From Desmonostoc vinosum HA7617-LM4 (GTDB taxonomy: Bacteria > Cyanobacteriota > Cyanobacteriia > Cyanobacteriales > Nostocaceae), in contig JAHHHC010000014.1 in the NCBI GenBank assembly GCA_019359515.1, positions 62,001 through 126,000 on the forward strand: a stretch of DNA of 64,000 nt, read 5' to 3'. The notes under the pieces were generated by a model, which was given only the letters and a program-made list of their open reading frames with translations, did no database searches and was not told the origin of the DNA. Numbering within the stretch: position 1 is the stretch's first letter; each line of letters starts with the position of its first letter. Made by a program: the position numbers and the translations under genes. Positions 46,154 to 54,162 of the stretch are shown here, piece by piece.

Positions 46154-46378
46154 ATGGCAAATATCACTCTTTCTGAGCTTCACGTTGGTTCTCAATTGTT
46201 CCAAGATTCTGAAAGCTTTCTCAATGACTTAAGTGATGTAGACGCTATTTCCGGTGGTAGTTATGGCTTTAGCGACATGTCTGGATTTGACAAGCTAATT
46301 GAAGGATATGTCAATATATACGCTATTGGACATATTGCTTACTTAGCTAAGTCATTCAGCAGCCATTCTGAAGCTTAG
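46154..46378 (+). CDS. Tandem double-glycine precursor peptide, copy 4
   Basis: A 74-residue paralogue. The leader differs slightly (DVDAISGG); the core is SYGFSDMSGFDKLIEGYVNI, then YAIGHIAYLAKSFSSHSEA. The aromatic C-terminal tail of copies 1-3 is replaced by HSEA. Cys-free. GTAGGAG before the ATG. The conserved stem does not follow this copy. Confidence 0.83.
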   Translation: MANITLSELHVGSQLFQDSESFLNDLSDVDAISGGSYGFSDMSGFDKLIEGYVNIYAIGHIAYLAKSFSSHSEA

Positions 46379-46517
46379 TTTTGTAGTAGATTACTGAGCT
46401 ACATAAGTTTATTGAGATAGATCGCGCTTTAACATTAACAAAGTTGTCTTTTTAACCAAGTTATTAATTAACGCTAACTCGCCTACATTGTGATTGACTA
46501 GCTTGTAGTGAATTGCT

Positions 46518-46553
46518 GAGCCAAATTAAGATACTAATTGCTTAATTTGGCTC
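46518..46553 (+). terminator. 13-bp hairpin between peptide copies 4 and 5
   Basis: GAGCCAAATTAAG / CTTAATTTGGCTC is a perfect stem with a 10-base loop. No T-tract follows, so it may attenuate or stabilise rather than end transcription before the kinase gene. Confidence 0.5.
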
Positions 46554-46584
46554 CTACTTAGCCATTGTCTAAGATATAAATAAA

Positions 46585-46797
46585 ATGGCAACTATCATAT
46601 TTTATGAATTGCAAGCTGCTGATGCAGAAAATTTTATCAACGACTTGACCGATAGGGATTCGACATCTGTATATGGTGGTCAAGACTATGTGCTTGAGCA
46701 AAATATTGAGTTTCTAATGATGATTACTAGGGCTGCGATCGCACTGCTTGCAATCTATGCTATTACGCAAATAGCTAAGTCATTCACTAGTCGTTAA
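46585..46797 (+). CDS. Divergent double-glycine precursor peptide, copy 5
   Basis: A 70-residue relative of the tandem peptides. The leader is shorter (ENFINDLTDRDSTSVYGG). The core starts QDYVLEQNIEFL, has a hydrophobic centre (AAIALLAIYAITQ) and ends IAKSFTSR, matching the AKSFSS end of the other copies. Cys-free. It lacks a clear ribosome site and lies 21 bp before the kinase gene, so the two are probably cotranscribed. Confidence 0.75.
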   Translation: MATIIFYELQAADAENFINDLTDRDSTSVYGGQDYVLEQNIEFLMMITRAAIALLAIYAITQIAKSFTSR

Positions 46798-46818
46798 CTT
46801 TGAACTTTATTTAAAGCC

Positions 46819-48000
46819 ATGCCACCATTTGTATTAAGTTCTCAAAACGTTTTTGATTACCTAATTGCCCAAGGTTTGTGTACTCAAGAAGAAAAATCAT
46901 CAAGCCAAATAGAGTTAAAACCTGCTAAAAACTTTAATTTATTACTGAATTTACCGAATAATCGGAAACTCTTGGTTAAACAAGAGCGTTATAATCGTGA
47001 AGGTAAAACCGCTGGCGAATTTTTGCAAGAATGGCGAGTTCACGACTTACTCCACAGATTTACAAAATTGAGTCCAATTCGTCATTATTTCTCAGAAGCA
47101 GTGAATTTTGATAATGATCATTCAATCATTGTTTTCAATTATCTCAATGATTATCGTGACTTAACAGATTTCTACATTAAAGAGACTTTTTTTCCTCATG
47201 AAATTGCCACGGCAATTGGAATTACTCTATCATCAATTCATCGCCTAACTATTGACTGTCAAGACTATCAAAATTTCTTTCAAAATGCTGAGAATGGTTT
47301 TGAGCAACAGACTCCTAACTTAGCTCGGAGTCTAGAGAGAATCACTCCAGCAATTTTTGGTGCTGTTCCTAGCGATGGTTTGAAATTCTTTACTTTATAT
47401 CAACGTTATGACAGCTTAGGAAAAGCGATCGCAGATTTAAACAATATTTTTACACCCTGTTGTTTAACCCATAATGACCTCAAGCTGAACAATATTCTTT
47501 TATCCTTGAGTTGGGAAGCAGCAATTTACGAGGACTACCCTTTAGAAGAAAGCATCATTCGATTTATTGATTGGGAACGCTGTGCATGGGGAGATCCAGC
47601 TAACGATTTAGGAACAGTAATTGCCAGCTATTTGCAAATATGGTTGAATAGCATGATTACCAGCAAATCGATGGCAATTGAGCAATCTTTACGTTTAGCG
47701 ACAACTCCTTTGCAACTGCTCCAACCTTCGATGACAGCACTAGTTAATGCTTACTTGATTAACTTCCCAGAAATCTTAGAGCAACGTCCCGATTTCTTGC
47801 AGCGAGTGATGCAATTTTGCGGCTTAGCTTTAATTAGAGCTATTCAAGCAACACTCCAGCATGAAAAAACTTTTGGGAATGCCGGGATTTGTATGCTGCA
47901 AGTTGCTAAGAGTTTGCTTTGCCGTCCGGAAGAGTCAATTTTATCGATTTTTGGTGTTGAAATCTCAGATCTCATGCCTGCAACCTTGTCTCTCGCGTAG
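46819..48000 (+). CDS. Aminoglycoside-phosphotransferase-fold kinase, LanK/TvaC-like
   Basis: A 393-residue protein of the APH/choline-kinase fold. The Brenner catalytic loop is LTHNDLKLNNILL and the metal-binding Asp is in FIDWERCAWGDPANDLG; an N-terminal Lys in LLVKQERY is the likely ATP contact. No aminoglycoside context exists. The position between RiPP-like precursors and a HopA1 gene matches the kinase of class V lanthipeptide (LxmK) and thioamitide (TvaC) systems, which phosphorylates Ser/Thr before elimination. That role is inferred from context and family. Confidence 0.82.
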   Translation: MPPFVLSSQNVFDYLIAQGLCTQEEKSSSQIELKPAKNFNLLLNLPNNRKLLVKQERYNREGKTAGEFLQEWRVHDLLHRFTKLSPIRHYFSEAVNFDNDHSIIVFNYLNDYRDLTDFYIKETFFPHEIATAIGITLSSIHRLTIDCQDYQNFFQNAENGFEQQTPNLARSLERITPAIFGAVPSDGLKFFTLYQRYDSLGKAIADLNNIFTPCCLTHNDLKLNNILLSLSWEAAIYEDYPLEESIIRFIDWERCAWGDPANDLGTVIASYLQIWLNSMITSKSMAIEQSLRLATTPLQLLQPSMTALVNAYLINFPEILEQRPDFLQRVMQFCGLALIRAIQATLQHEKTFGNAGICMLQVAKSLLCRPEESILSIFGVEISDLMPATLSLA

Positions 48001-48129
48001 AGGGATGAGGGGGCAGGGGAGAAATAATCATTCTCCATGGGTTTCGACTTTACTCAACCCACTGTTTATTCCCTACTCTCAATTTACCGTGGGTTTCAAC
48101 TTCGCTCAACCCACTCTCCACCTTTCAAG

Positions 48130-48249
48130 GGTAGGTTTTTCATATTCAGTCTGAAAAAGCCTATTTTTCCGTTCCGAAATCTTTCTCCGCGTCCCCGCGT
48201 CTCCCCGTCTCCGCGTCAACCAAAACGCGAAATCTAAAAAACCTACCCA
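48130..48249 (+). mobile_element. MITE-like element with GTAGGTTTTT ends, copy A
   Basis: A 120-bp element bounded by GGTAGGTTTTT and AAAAAACCTACC. It is about 85% alike to 32105-32216 (reverse complement) and its right half is repeated at 13033-13086 and 42323-42366. It separates the kinase from the HopA1 gene and contributes the sequence just upstream of the latter, together with a GTGGGTTTCAACTTCGCTCA repeat pair at 48034-48120. Confidence 0.75.
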
Positions 48250-48296
48250 TAAGAGCCACTCTCCACTCCCTACTCCCTACTCCCCACTCAACACAT

Positions 48297-49400
48297 ATGC
48301 AACTATTAAATTTGCCAGAAAACCAACTGTTAGAACTTTCAGAGTCATTGCAGACATTGCTGCAAGATATTGTTAACCAGGTTCAGATAGAATCTCACTA
48401 TTCTATTAAACATCCAGACTACAAAGCTTTAGAATTGCCAGAGTCAGCAATTTCTCGCTTTCAGCAATTGCCTTTAGAAAATCAAAATAGATATTTGAGT
48501 ATACAATTACGTAGTTTTCTTTATGGCATTTACTACAATGGCTCTTTGAAAAGTGCCCTTGCACCTGATGCGGATGTAACGAATTTAGCACTTAATCAAA
48601 ATTTAGAAAACAATACATTGTTAGGTGTTGATGTAGGATTTTACAATCGCTTGCATGATAGCAACAGAGGTGAAGGTTACTGGAGTGACGCTTGGCTAGT
48701 TGTCAGAGAAGAAACAGATGGTACTTTGGCAGTACTTAGGAATGGTTTAACATTACATATAGAACGCGATCACCATTTGCAACCACAACATCAAGCTGCT
48801 ACTGTTGGTAACACAGTAGCAATCAAAATGCCCAAGAATATTGTGCAAAATGGGTTTTATATGGCTGTAGGGAATGCTGGTGCTTCTCAATCTCATGAGA
48901 ACATGGTGCGCGTCTACTTTAATTTAACTCCAGAAGGCGCAGTTGCCATGATGAGCAGCTTGACCGAACAACTCAACGCTCTCTCAATTCGTTTCTCGTT
49001 TAAAGCTCTATACAACCCTTCAGATTATGAGCGTTATGACTCAGCGGTGTTTTACTTTAACAAAATTAATTATCAAATTGTTCATTCTGTATTAGAGAGA
49101 TTATATATAGAACATCAATCCTATTTTTCTGAAGAAGTACCTTTGTTTACCAAATTAATTGCACCAGGCTTAGCAATTGCTGAAGAACCAGACCACAAAT
49201 TTGGTGAACAAGAAAGTTTTGGCACAAACCGCTGTCAAGTTATTGCTAATGGTTTAATTGAAGCGTGGCTAAATGGTAACGACACTCCAGATGGTAGAAT
49301 GGTATCAATTTTAAACCACTTCTCCTTACACAATATTGAGTTACAGCGTCCTTATCTCAACGCCAACTCAGAAGATATCTATACTTCATTGAAGTTATAA
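48297..49400 (+). CDS. HopA1-family protein, candidate RiPP lyase (LanY/TvaD-like)
   Basis: A 367-residue protein resembling the HopA1 effector family. Recognisable stretches are LGVDVGFYNRLHDSNRGEGY, IKMPKNIVQNGFYMAVGNAG and RVYFNLTPEGAVAMM. HopA1-type proteins serve as phospho-Ser/Thr lyases in class V lanthipeptide and thioamitide pathways, working with an APH-fold kinase. It directly follows such a kinase on the same strand. The ATG at 48297 has no ribosome site because the repeat region ends there; translation efficiency may be low. An intrinsic terminator follows the gene. Confidence 0.82.
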   Translation: MQLLNLPENQLLELSESLQTLLQDIVNQVQIESHYSIKHPDYKALELPESAISRFQQLPLENQNRYLSIQLRSFLYGIYYNGSLKSALAPDADVTNLALNQNLENNTLLGVDVGFYNRLHDSNRGEGYWSDAWLVVREETDGTLAVLRNGLTLHIERDHHLQPQHQAATVGNTVAIKMPKNIVQNGFYMAVGNAGASQSHENMVRVYFNLTPEGAVAMMSSLTEQLNALSIRFSFKALYNPSDYERYDSAVFYFNKINYQIVHSVLERLYIEHQSYFSEEVPLFTKLIAPGLAIAEEPDHKFGEQESFGTNRCQVIANGLIEAWLNGNDTPDGRMVSILNHFSLHNIELQRPYLNANSEDIYTSLKL

Positions 49401-49448
49401 AAATTATCGAATAAGGGAACGCTTAACAAGTTTGTCACCAAGAAAAAA

Positions 49449-49473
49449 GGGGTGTAAATTTACTTTACACCCT
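49449..49473 (+). terminator. Intrinsic terminator after the HopA1 gene
   Basis: GGGTGTAAA / TTTACACCC with a 5-base loop, followed by TATTCCTTTACTTTTAT. It closes the peptide-kinase-lyase unit about 50 bp after the stop. Confidence 0.8.
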
Positions 49474-49532
49474 ATTCCTTTACTTTTATACCCAAAAAAC
49501 AGAAGCTTTTGTAATTTTTTGAAGGTAATTAT

Positions 49533-49841
49533 ATGACTCAAGATTTCTTCGAGCCAAACGAAGCAATAAATAAGATATATAATTTAAAAAACGAAGAATT
49601 AGCACAAATTATCCAAGCCATTCTCGCTGGTAAATACTCGTGGGCTTGTGTTTTAATCCTTTATTTTACTGGGTATAATCCTCTAGAATATATACCTTAT
49701 CGCACCTTCGTTCGCTTAATAAAAAACAACCCTCTACCTGAAAAAAATAACCTTCCTCAAACTACTAATCAAAATTTAGAATTGTTGGAACTAGACTCAA
49801 CCTGGATGGAACTAGGTAATAGTAAACATGATGTTAATTAA
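49533..49841 (+). CDS. HetP-family protein
   Basis: A 102-residue protein. The segment QAILAGKYSWACVLILYFTG followed by YNPLEYIPYRTFVRLIK is the conserved HetP core (AGKYSWACVL...GYNPLHYIPYRTYNRL). HetP and its relatives set commitment to heterocyst differentiation in Anabaena, acting downstream of HetR. This one is short and its flanks differ from HetP itself, so it is a paralogue rather than hetP. GAAGGTAATTAT precedes the ATG. It follows the RiPP-like unit after its terminator, so it likely has its own promoter. Confidence 0.85.
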   Translation: MTQDFFEPNEAINKIYNLKNEELAQIIQAILAGKYSWACVLILYFTGYNPLEYIPYRTFVRLIKNNPLPEKNNLPQTTNQNLELLELDSTWMELGNSKHDVN

Positions 49842-49904
49842 ATTCTTGAGAATTGGGAATTGGTAATTGTCATTTGTCATTAATCATTGATTTATTCTCC
49901 GCGT

Positions 49905-49944
49905 CCCCAGTCCCCAGTCCCCAGTCCCCAGTCCCCAGTCCCCA
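49905..49944. repeat. STRR array (CCCCAGT)n, short
   Basis: About six tandem CCCCAGT units between the HetP-family gene and the O-methyltransferase stop. Confidence 0.8.
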
Positions 49945-49947
49945 TTC

Positions 49948-50613
49948 TCACCCTCGCTTGAGTGCCAAAGTTAGTCCATCGGCTATGGGGACAAGGGAGA
50001 GGGCGACGCGTTCGTCGTGGTGTAATTTGTTATTAATAGCGCGAATAGCTTGAGTACTTTCATCTTGAATTTGTGAGTCGGCAACTTGTCCAGACCACAA
50101 CACATTATCAATAGCAATCAATCCACCAGGACGTACTAGTTGCAGACATCTCTCGTAATATCCATCATAATTTTCTTTATCCGCATCGATAAAAGCAAAA
50201 TCAAATGTCTGTGCTTGTCCACTTGCCAACAGCTCATCTAAAGTTTCCAAAGCTGGAGCTAAGCGTAGGTCAATTTTATCAGCAACCCCTGCTTTGTGCC
50301 AATAGCGTCGAGCGATCGCAGTATATTCCTCACTCACATCAAGCGCGATTATTTTCCCGTCAGCAGGCAGTGCTAAGGCTATGCAAAGTGAACTATAACC
50401 TGTAAATACGCCAACTTCTAAGGTTTTCTTCGCGCCAATTAGCTCTACTAATAAAGCCATAAATTGCCCTTGTTCTGGTGAAATCTGCATTCCACCTCTG
50501 GGATGGTTAGCAGTTTCTTGGCGCAACTGCAAAAGCATCTCCGGTTCTCGCAACGAAGCAGATAAAAGGTAATTGTAAAGTTGGTTATCAAGATTAGTGG
50601 TTTGTTTCGGCAT
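49948..50613 (-). CDS. Cation-dependent O-methyltransferase (CCoAOMT-like)
   Basis: A 221-residue class I methyltransferase of the caffeoyl-CoA/catechol family. Motifs are [17 protein letters not shown] site [36 protein letters not shown] (metal-binding Asp) and [12 protein letters not shown]. The cyanobacterial homologue methylates ortho-diphenols in vitro. I start at the ATG at 50613 ([16 protein letters not shown]), which aligns with the N-terminus of the Synechocystis homologue; an in-frame ATG at 50637 would add eight residues. The natural substrate is unknown. Confidence 0.9.
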   Translation of the reverse strand: MPKQTTNLDNQLYNYLLSASLREPEMLLQLRQETANHPRGGMQISPEQGQFMALLVELIGAKKTLEVGVFTGYSSLCIALALPADGKIIALDVSEEYTAIARRYWHKAGVADKIDLRLAPALETLDELLASGQAQTFDFAFIDADKENYDGYYERCLQLVRPGGLIAIDNVLWSGQVADSQIQDESTQAIRAINNKLHHDERVALSLVPIADGLTLALKRG

Positions 50614-50680
50614 GGTAGATGAGAAAATGTAAGGCATCTACCGTTATACTATCGCTGGAGAGTCAGATATCAGGAATAAC

Positions 50681-51088
50681 ATGGTGCGGTGGGTTTTGAC
50701 AGCGATTTTGCTAGTATTATTGACAGCTTGTGGTAGTGCTGGATTGTTACCGAATAACCAGTTAGTCAAAAAAGCGATCGCACTTGAGCTATCGCAAACC
50801 CAGCAGCAACTCAGCCAGCAACTAGATTTAGATTTCCGAGGATTTGAAATCAAACGGCTATCAATTGAGCAAGAACAACCGCTGAATATTGATAGTTTAC
50901 CAGCTTTCCGTGTCCGGGGAACCTACGACTTGATTATCAAACTACCAAAAAGACGCTTGACGCAACCCCAAAAACCCTTTGAAGTTTACCTGCAAATTCA
51001 GCAAGAAGGCAAAACTTGGCGATTACTACTACCAGATAAGGCTAGTAAAAATACTCAACCAGTTTGGCGTAGTTATTTGATTCAGTGA
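50681..51088 (+). CDS. Small lipoprotein, unknown function
   Basis: A 135-residue protein. The N-terminal hydrophobic helix ends in the lipobox LLTAC (Cys ~17), giving a membrane lipoprotein. The rest is a small soluble domain with a predicted helix ([18 protein letters not shown]) and several beta strands ending VWRSYLIQ. It is divergent from the O-methyltransferase with a 67-bp gap. No family is recognised. Confidence 0.78.
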   Translation: MVRWVLTAILLVLLTACGSAGLLPNNQLVKKAIALELSQTQQQLSQQLDLDFRGFEIKRLSIEQEQPLNIDSLPAFRVRGTYDLIIKLPKRRLTQPQKPFEVYLQIQQEGKTWRLLLPDKASKNTQPVWRSYLIQ

Positions 51089-51094
51089 GGGACT

Positions 51095-51259
51095 GGGGAC
51101 GCGGGGACGCGGGGACGCGGGGACGCGGAGAATAATTAATAACAAATGACAATTCCCCAGTCCCCAGTCCCCAGTCCCCAGTCCCCAGTCCCCAGTCCCC
51201 AGTCCCCAGTCCCCAGTCCCCAGTCCCCAGTCCCCAGTCCCCAGTCCCCAGTCCCCAGT
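51095..51259. repeat. Two adjacent tandem arrays: GGGACGCG x4 and CCCCAGT x15
   Basis: Four 8-bp units (51095-51128) follow the lipoprotein stop. After a short AT spacer come fifteen perfect 7-bp CCCCAGT units (51155-51259), the longest STRR array of the window. Copy number of such arrays can vary between strains. Open frames through the array (GTGDWGL repeats) are artefacts. Confidence 0.9.
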
Positions 51260-51354
51260 CCATGTGCAACTCACAAAACCATCACAAGTATTTCCGTATA
51301 ACTGCTCAGCCATAGTCATGATCGAGGTGATAGTTTCATTTGAGACATAGCAAA

Positions 51355-52128
51355 ATGTATTTCAATTTATTTATCAGTTCTGTTGCAGGAATTGTAATTC
51401 TTGTGTTGCTTGGTTTTAGCACGCTCCAATGGTTTCATGTACCTACTGGTAACTTCCTCGATTGGGTAATTGGTGGTGCAAGTTTTTGGTGGTTGTTGGT
51501 AATTGTGACTGTACCGTGGAATATATATTTTCAAGCTAAAGAAGTTTTAGCAGAAGCAGCACAATCAGCGGAAAAAGATATTCCAGTTGATGAAAAAAAA
51601 GTAGATTACGTTCAGGTTTTGGCAAAGCGATCGCTTTTACTAGCTATTGCTTTACACTTACTCTCAGCTATTGGTCTTTATACTCTTGCGGCTACTGGTA
51701 TTAGTGCTGTGGGATATATCAGTTCTGGTGCAGCTTTGTTATTAACTATTCTACGTCCAGCTATTCGTGCTTATGAGTATTTATATGCACGGTTAACAAT
51801 GATTAGCCAAGAATGGAAGTATCCCCGCCAAGATATTATTGAACTTCGCGATCGCTTCTCTATTTTAGAACAAAAAGTGCAAACATTAGAAGACCAACTA
51901 AACCCAGAAAAATCTGATTCTTTGCCAGCAAATCAACAACGTTTGACCGATGAAACTCGTAGAGATTTAGCTCGAATTGCGGCTAATTTAGAAGAATTAC
52001 GTGCAATAAATCACAATGAACACGAACGTTTAGGAAGAGAAGCTAGAAATGCGATCGCTCAACTTTCAACAGACGGACAATTTCTTGATCATGTCCGCGA
52101 GATTATCCGATTTTTTAAAACAGCTTAA
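51355..52128 (+). CDS. Membrane protein with C-terminal coiled coil, unknown function
   Basis: A 257-residue protein from the ATG at 51355; a TTG 15 bases earlier is open but unlikely. Two N-terminal membrane helices (~8-25 and ~38-58), a polar loop, then two more (~90-125) are visible. The C-terminal half is cytoplasmic and helical with coiled-coil heptads ([15 protein letters not shown] and [13 protein letters not shown]). It contains no motif I recognise. Confidence 0.7.
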   Translation: MYFNLFISSVAGIVILVLLGFSTLQWFHVPTGNFLDWVIGGASFWWLLVIVTVPWNIYFQAKEVLAEAAQSAEKDIPVDEKKVDYVQVLAKRSLLLAIALHLLSAIGLYTLAATGISAVGYISSGAALLLTILRPAIRAYEYLYARLTMISQEWKYPRQDIIELRDRFSILEQKVQTLEDQLNPEKSDSLPANQQRLTDETRRDLARIAANLEELRAINHNEHERLGREARNAIAQLSTDGQFLDHVREIIRFFKTA

Positions 52129-52281
52129 ATTTTCTCTTGAGTCTAAATAATGTTTAAGCTAAAAAACATCTAAATTACATAATCAAATTAAATAAAACTC
52201 TTGTGGGGTGGGCATCTTGCCCGCCCTAATTATGCAAGTTATATGTGGAACAGCTTATAGTTGCGCTTTGTTCCCTATTCC

Positions 52282-53787
52282 CTATTTCCTGCTGTATTTA
52301 TGCCATGCTTGAGATTGTTCGCGGATAGAATGTAATTCTTGGGGAGACATTTTATCAAGGTTTTTCAAAATAAAACTCATGCGTCCTTGATTCTGTAGTT
52401 TATCGCGATGTCGCTCAAGAAAATTCCAATAGAAGAAATTAAAAGGACAAGCATTTTCACCTGTACGCTCTTTGTAATTATAAACACAACTTTTGCAATA
52501 ATCACTCATCTTATTGATGTAGTTAGCAGATGCCGCATAGGGTTTCGATGCTAATATCCCCCCATCGGCAAATAAACCCATGCCAATGACATTTGTCTGC
52601 ATCACCCAATCATAGGCATCAATAAACGCTGCATGGAACCAGTTTTCTACTTCTTGTGGTGAAAGTCCCGCAATTAACGCAAAATTACTTAATACCATTA
52701 ACCTTTGGATATGATGAGCATAACCAGTTTTTTGCACCTGCTTAAGAACCTGGTGCAAACAATTCATTTTTGTTTTACCTGTCCAGAAAAATTCTGGTAG
52801 CGGTTGTGTGTGGTTAAACCAATTTTTATCTGGATAATCCGCATCGACATAGTGATAGATGCCATGCATATATTCTCGCCAACCTAACACCTGACGGATG
52901 AAACCTTCCACACTATTTAGAGGTAGTTGTTGTTGTTGATAAGCTTGTTGTGCAGCTTGAATCACATCGATTGGTCGTAGTAAGCCAATATTTAGATAAG
53001 GAGAAAGTAGCGCGTGCCACATTGTTTCTTCTCCCGTTACCATTGCATCTTGATATGGGCCAAAATGCTTTAACCGATGTTCAATAAACCAATCTAATAC
53101 TTGAAGTGCTTGTGTGTGATTTATCCCCCAGCCAAAAGATTCTACTTCACCATAGGTTGCAACAGAAAGAGAATTAACTTTGGTAATCACATCAAGTGTA
53201 ATTTCATCTGGTTCAAACCATTGTGCAGATGGTGTATTTAACTTACCTTTGGGTGGTTGCCGATTTTCTTTATCTAAGTTCCACTGTCCGCCAAGAGGTT
53301 TATCTTGCTCCATTAAAATTTGAAAACGTCGCCTACCTTCTCGATAAAAGTCTTCCATTAATAAGCGTTTGCGAGCTTTAGCCCAATCGGTAAATTCTGC
53401 TTGACTCCACAAAAAATGATTGTTAGGAATCAGAGTAATTTTACAAGGAAGTTCTAAGTTTTGAATCATGTGGGTGAATGGCCGATCATTGGGCGTCATC
53501 ACCCGTAATTCAGTAATTTGATTTATTTTGATCCATTCTTGGAGTGGTGCTGTAAAATCTTCGGCTATTTTGTAGGTTACTGCATATTTTAAGCGTCGTA
53601 ATTCTTCGGCAAAATGTCGCATTGCTGACCAAACTAAAACTAGCTTTTGCCGATGATAAGGTCTCGCTTGGACATGGTGGAGTGACTCAATGAAAATAAC
53701 AGGTACATTATCTAGATGAGAACAACTTTGTAAGGCTGCTTGTTTTTGATCAAGCTGATCGCCTAATATCCAAACTGCAATTTTCAC
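52282..53787 (-). CDS. phrB: FeS-BCP cryptochrome/photolyase-related protein ((6-4) photolyase type)
   Basis: A photolyase-related flavoprotein of 501 residues. The N-terminus KIAVWILGDQLDQKQ is typical, and the FAD region includes VLGWREYMHGIYHY and ALIAGLSPQEVENWFHAAF. Four Cys (one in TKMNCLHQV, three in YCKSC and GENACPF) match the 4Fe-4S ligands of bacterial (6-4) photolyases. I place the start at GTG 53787 (preceded by GGAG). The frame is open to an ATG at 53937, but that 150-bp stretch holds a strong hairpin and no family-like sequence. Confidence 0.88.
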   Translation of the reverse strand: MKIAVWILGDQLDQKQAALQSCSHLDNVPVIFIESLHHVQARPYHRQKLVLVWSAMRHFAEELRRLKYAVTYKIAEDFTAPLQEWIKINQITELRVMTPNDRPFTHMIQNLELPCKITLIPNNHFLWSQAEFTDWAKARKRLLMEDFYREGRRRFQILMEQDKPLGGQWNLDKENRQPPKGKLNTPSAQWFEPDEITLDVITKVNSLSVATYGEVESFGWGINHTQALQVLDWFIEHRLKHFGPYQDAMVTGEETMWHALLSPYLNIGLLRPIDVIQAAQQAYQQQQLPLNSVEGFIRQVLGWREYMHGIYHYVDADYPDKNWFNHTQPLPEFFWTGKTKMNCLHQVLKQVQKTGYAHHIQRLMVLSNFALIAGLSPQEVENWFHAAFIDAYDWVMQTNVIGMGLFADGGILASKPYAASANYINKMSDYCKSCVYNYKERTGENACPFNFFYWNFLERHRDKLQNQGRMSFILKNLDKMSPQELHSIREQSQAWHKYSRK

Positions 53788-53846
53788 CTTGTTTGACTCC
53801 AAAATGTTCAACAACTCATCTGTTGTATTGATAATTCGCGGTGCCC

Positions 53847-53879
53847 AGCTCCCCGACTTATTTGGGAAGCCGGGGAGCT
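53847..53879. promoter_or_regulatory. Hairpin in the photolyase leader
   Basis: AGCTCCCCG and CGGGGAGCT pair, with a CTT/AAG extension across a single mismatch, about 60-90 bases upstream of the photolyase GTG. It may be a 5'-UTR control element or a small dispersed palindrome. Confidence 0.5.
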
Positions 53880-53939
53880 TAGTTCTCACGAATGATTTAT
53901 GATTGCTATAGTTGTTTTTTGCTGAAGTTGACACCAATA

Positions 53940-54104
53940 GACTTCTTGCAAAAATACTTGAACCGTCAGAGACTCAAGTCTCTGCCTAATAGCAAAAGTC
54001 CGTTGAAACGGACTAAAAATACTGTTATTAGTCGGTTGAAACCGACTTGAGTTATCAGCCAGAAAATATATTTTCTGGCGAGTATCCGACTTTTACAGGA
54101 GGTC
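53940..54104 (-). mobile_element. MITE copy 2 (165 bp, TA-flanked)
   Basis: Reverse-complement copy of 19138-19302 with three mismatches, again flanked by TA on both sides. It lies between the photolyase and tocopherol methyltransferase genes, so it could influence the photolyase promoter region. Confidence 0.85.
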
Positions 54105-54162
54105 TAATGAGCATTGCTAAACACCTACTGTCGTTGGTTATTTCTCCCTAGTCCTTTTTAAG

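Noticed and set aside
44993-46797. Classical lanthipeptide or Nif11/proteusin precursors
   Set aside because: No Cys in any core, so no lanthionine; leaders are ~35 residues and lack a Nif11 or nitrile-hydratase-like domain.
46819-48000. Aminoglycoside resistance gene
   Set aside because: It has the phosphotransferase fold, but it lies between RiPP-like precursors and a HopA1 gene with no resistance context.
51029-51319. Open frames encoding GTGDWGL heptad repeats
   Set aside because: They are readings through the CCCCAGT tandem array; no ribosome site and no coding character outside the repeat.
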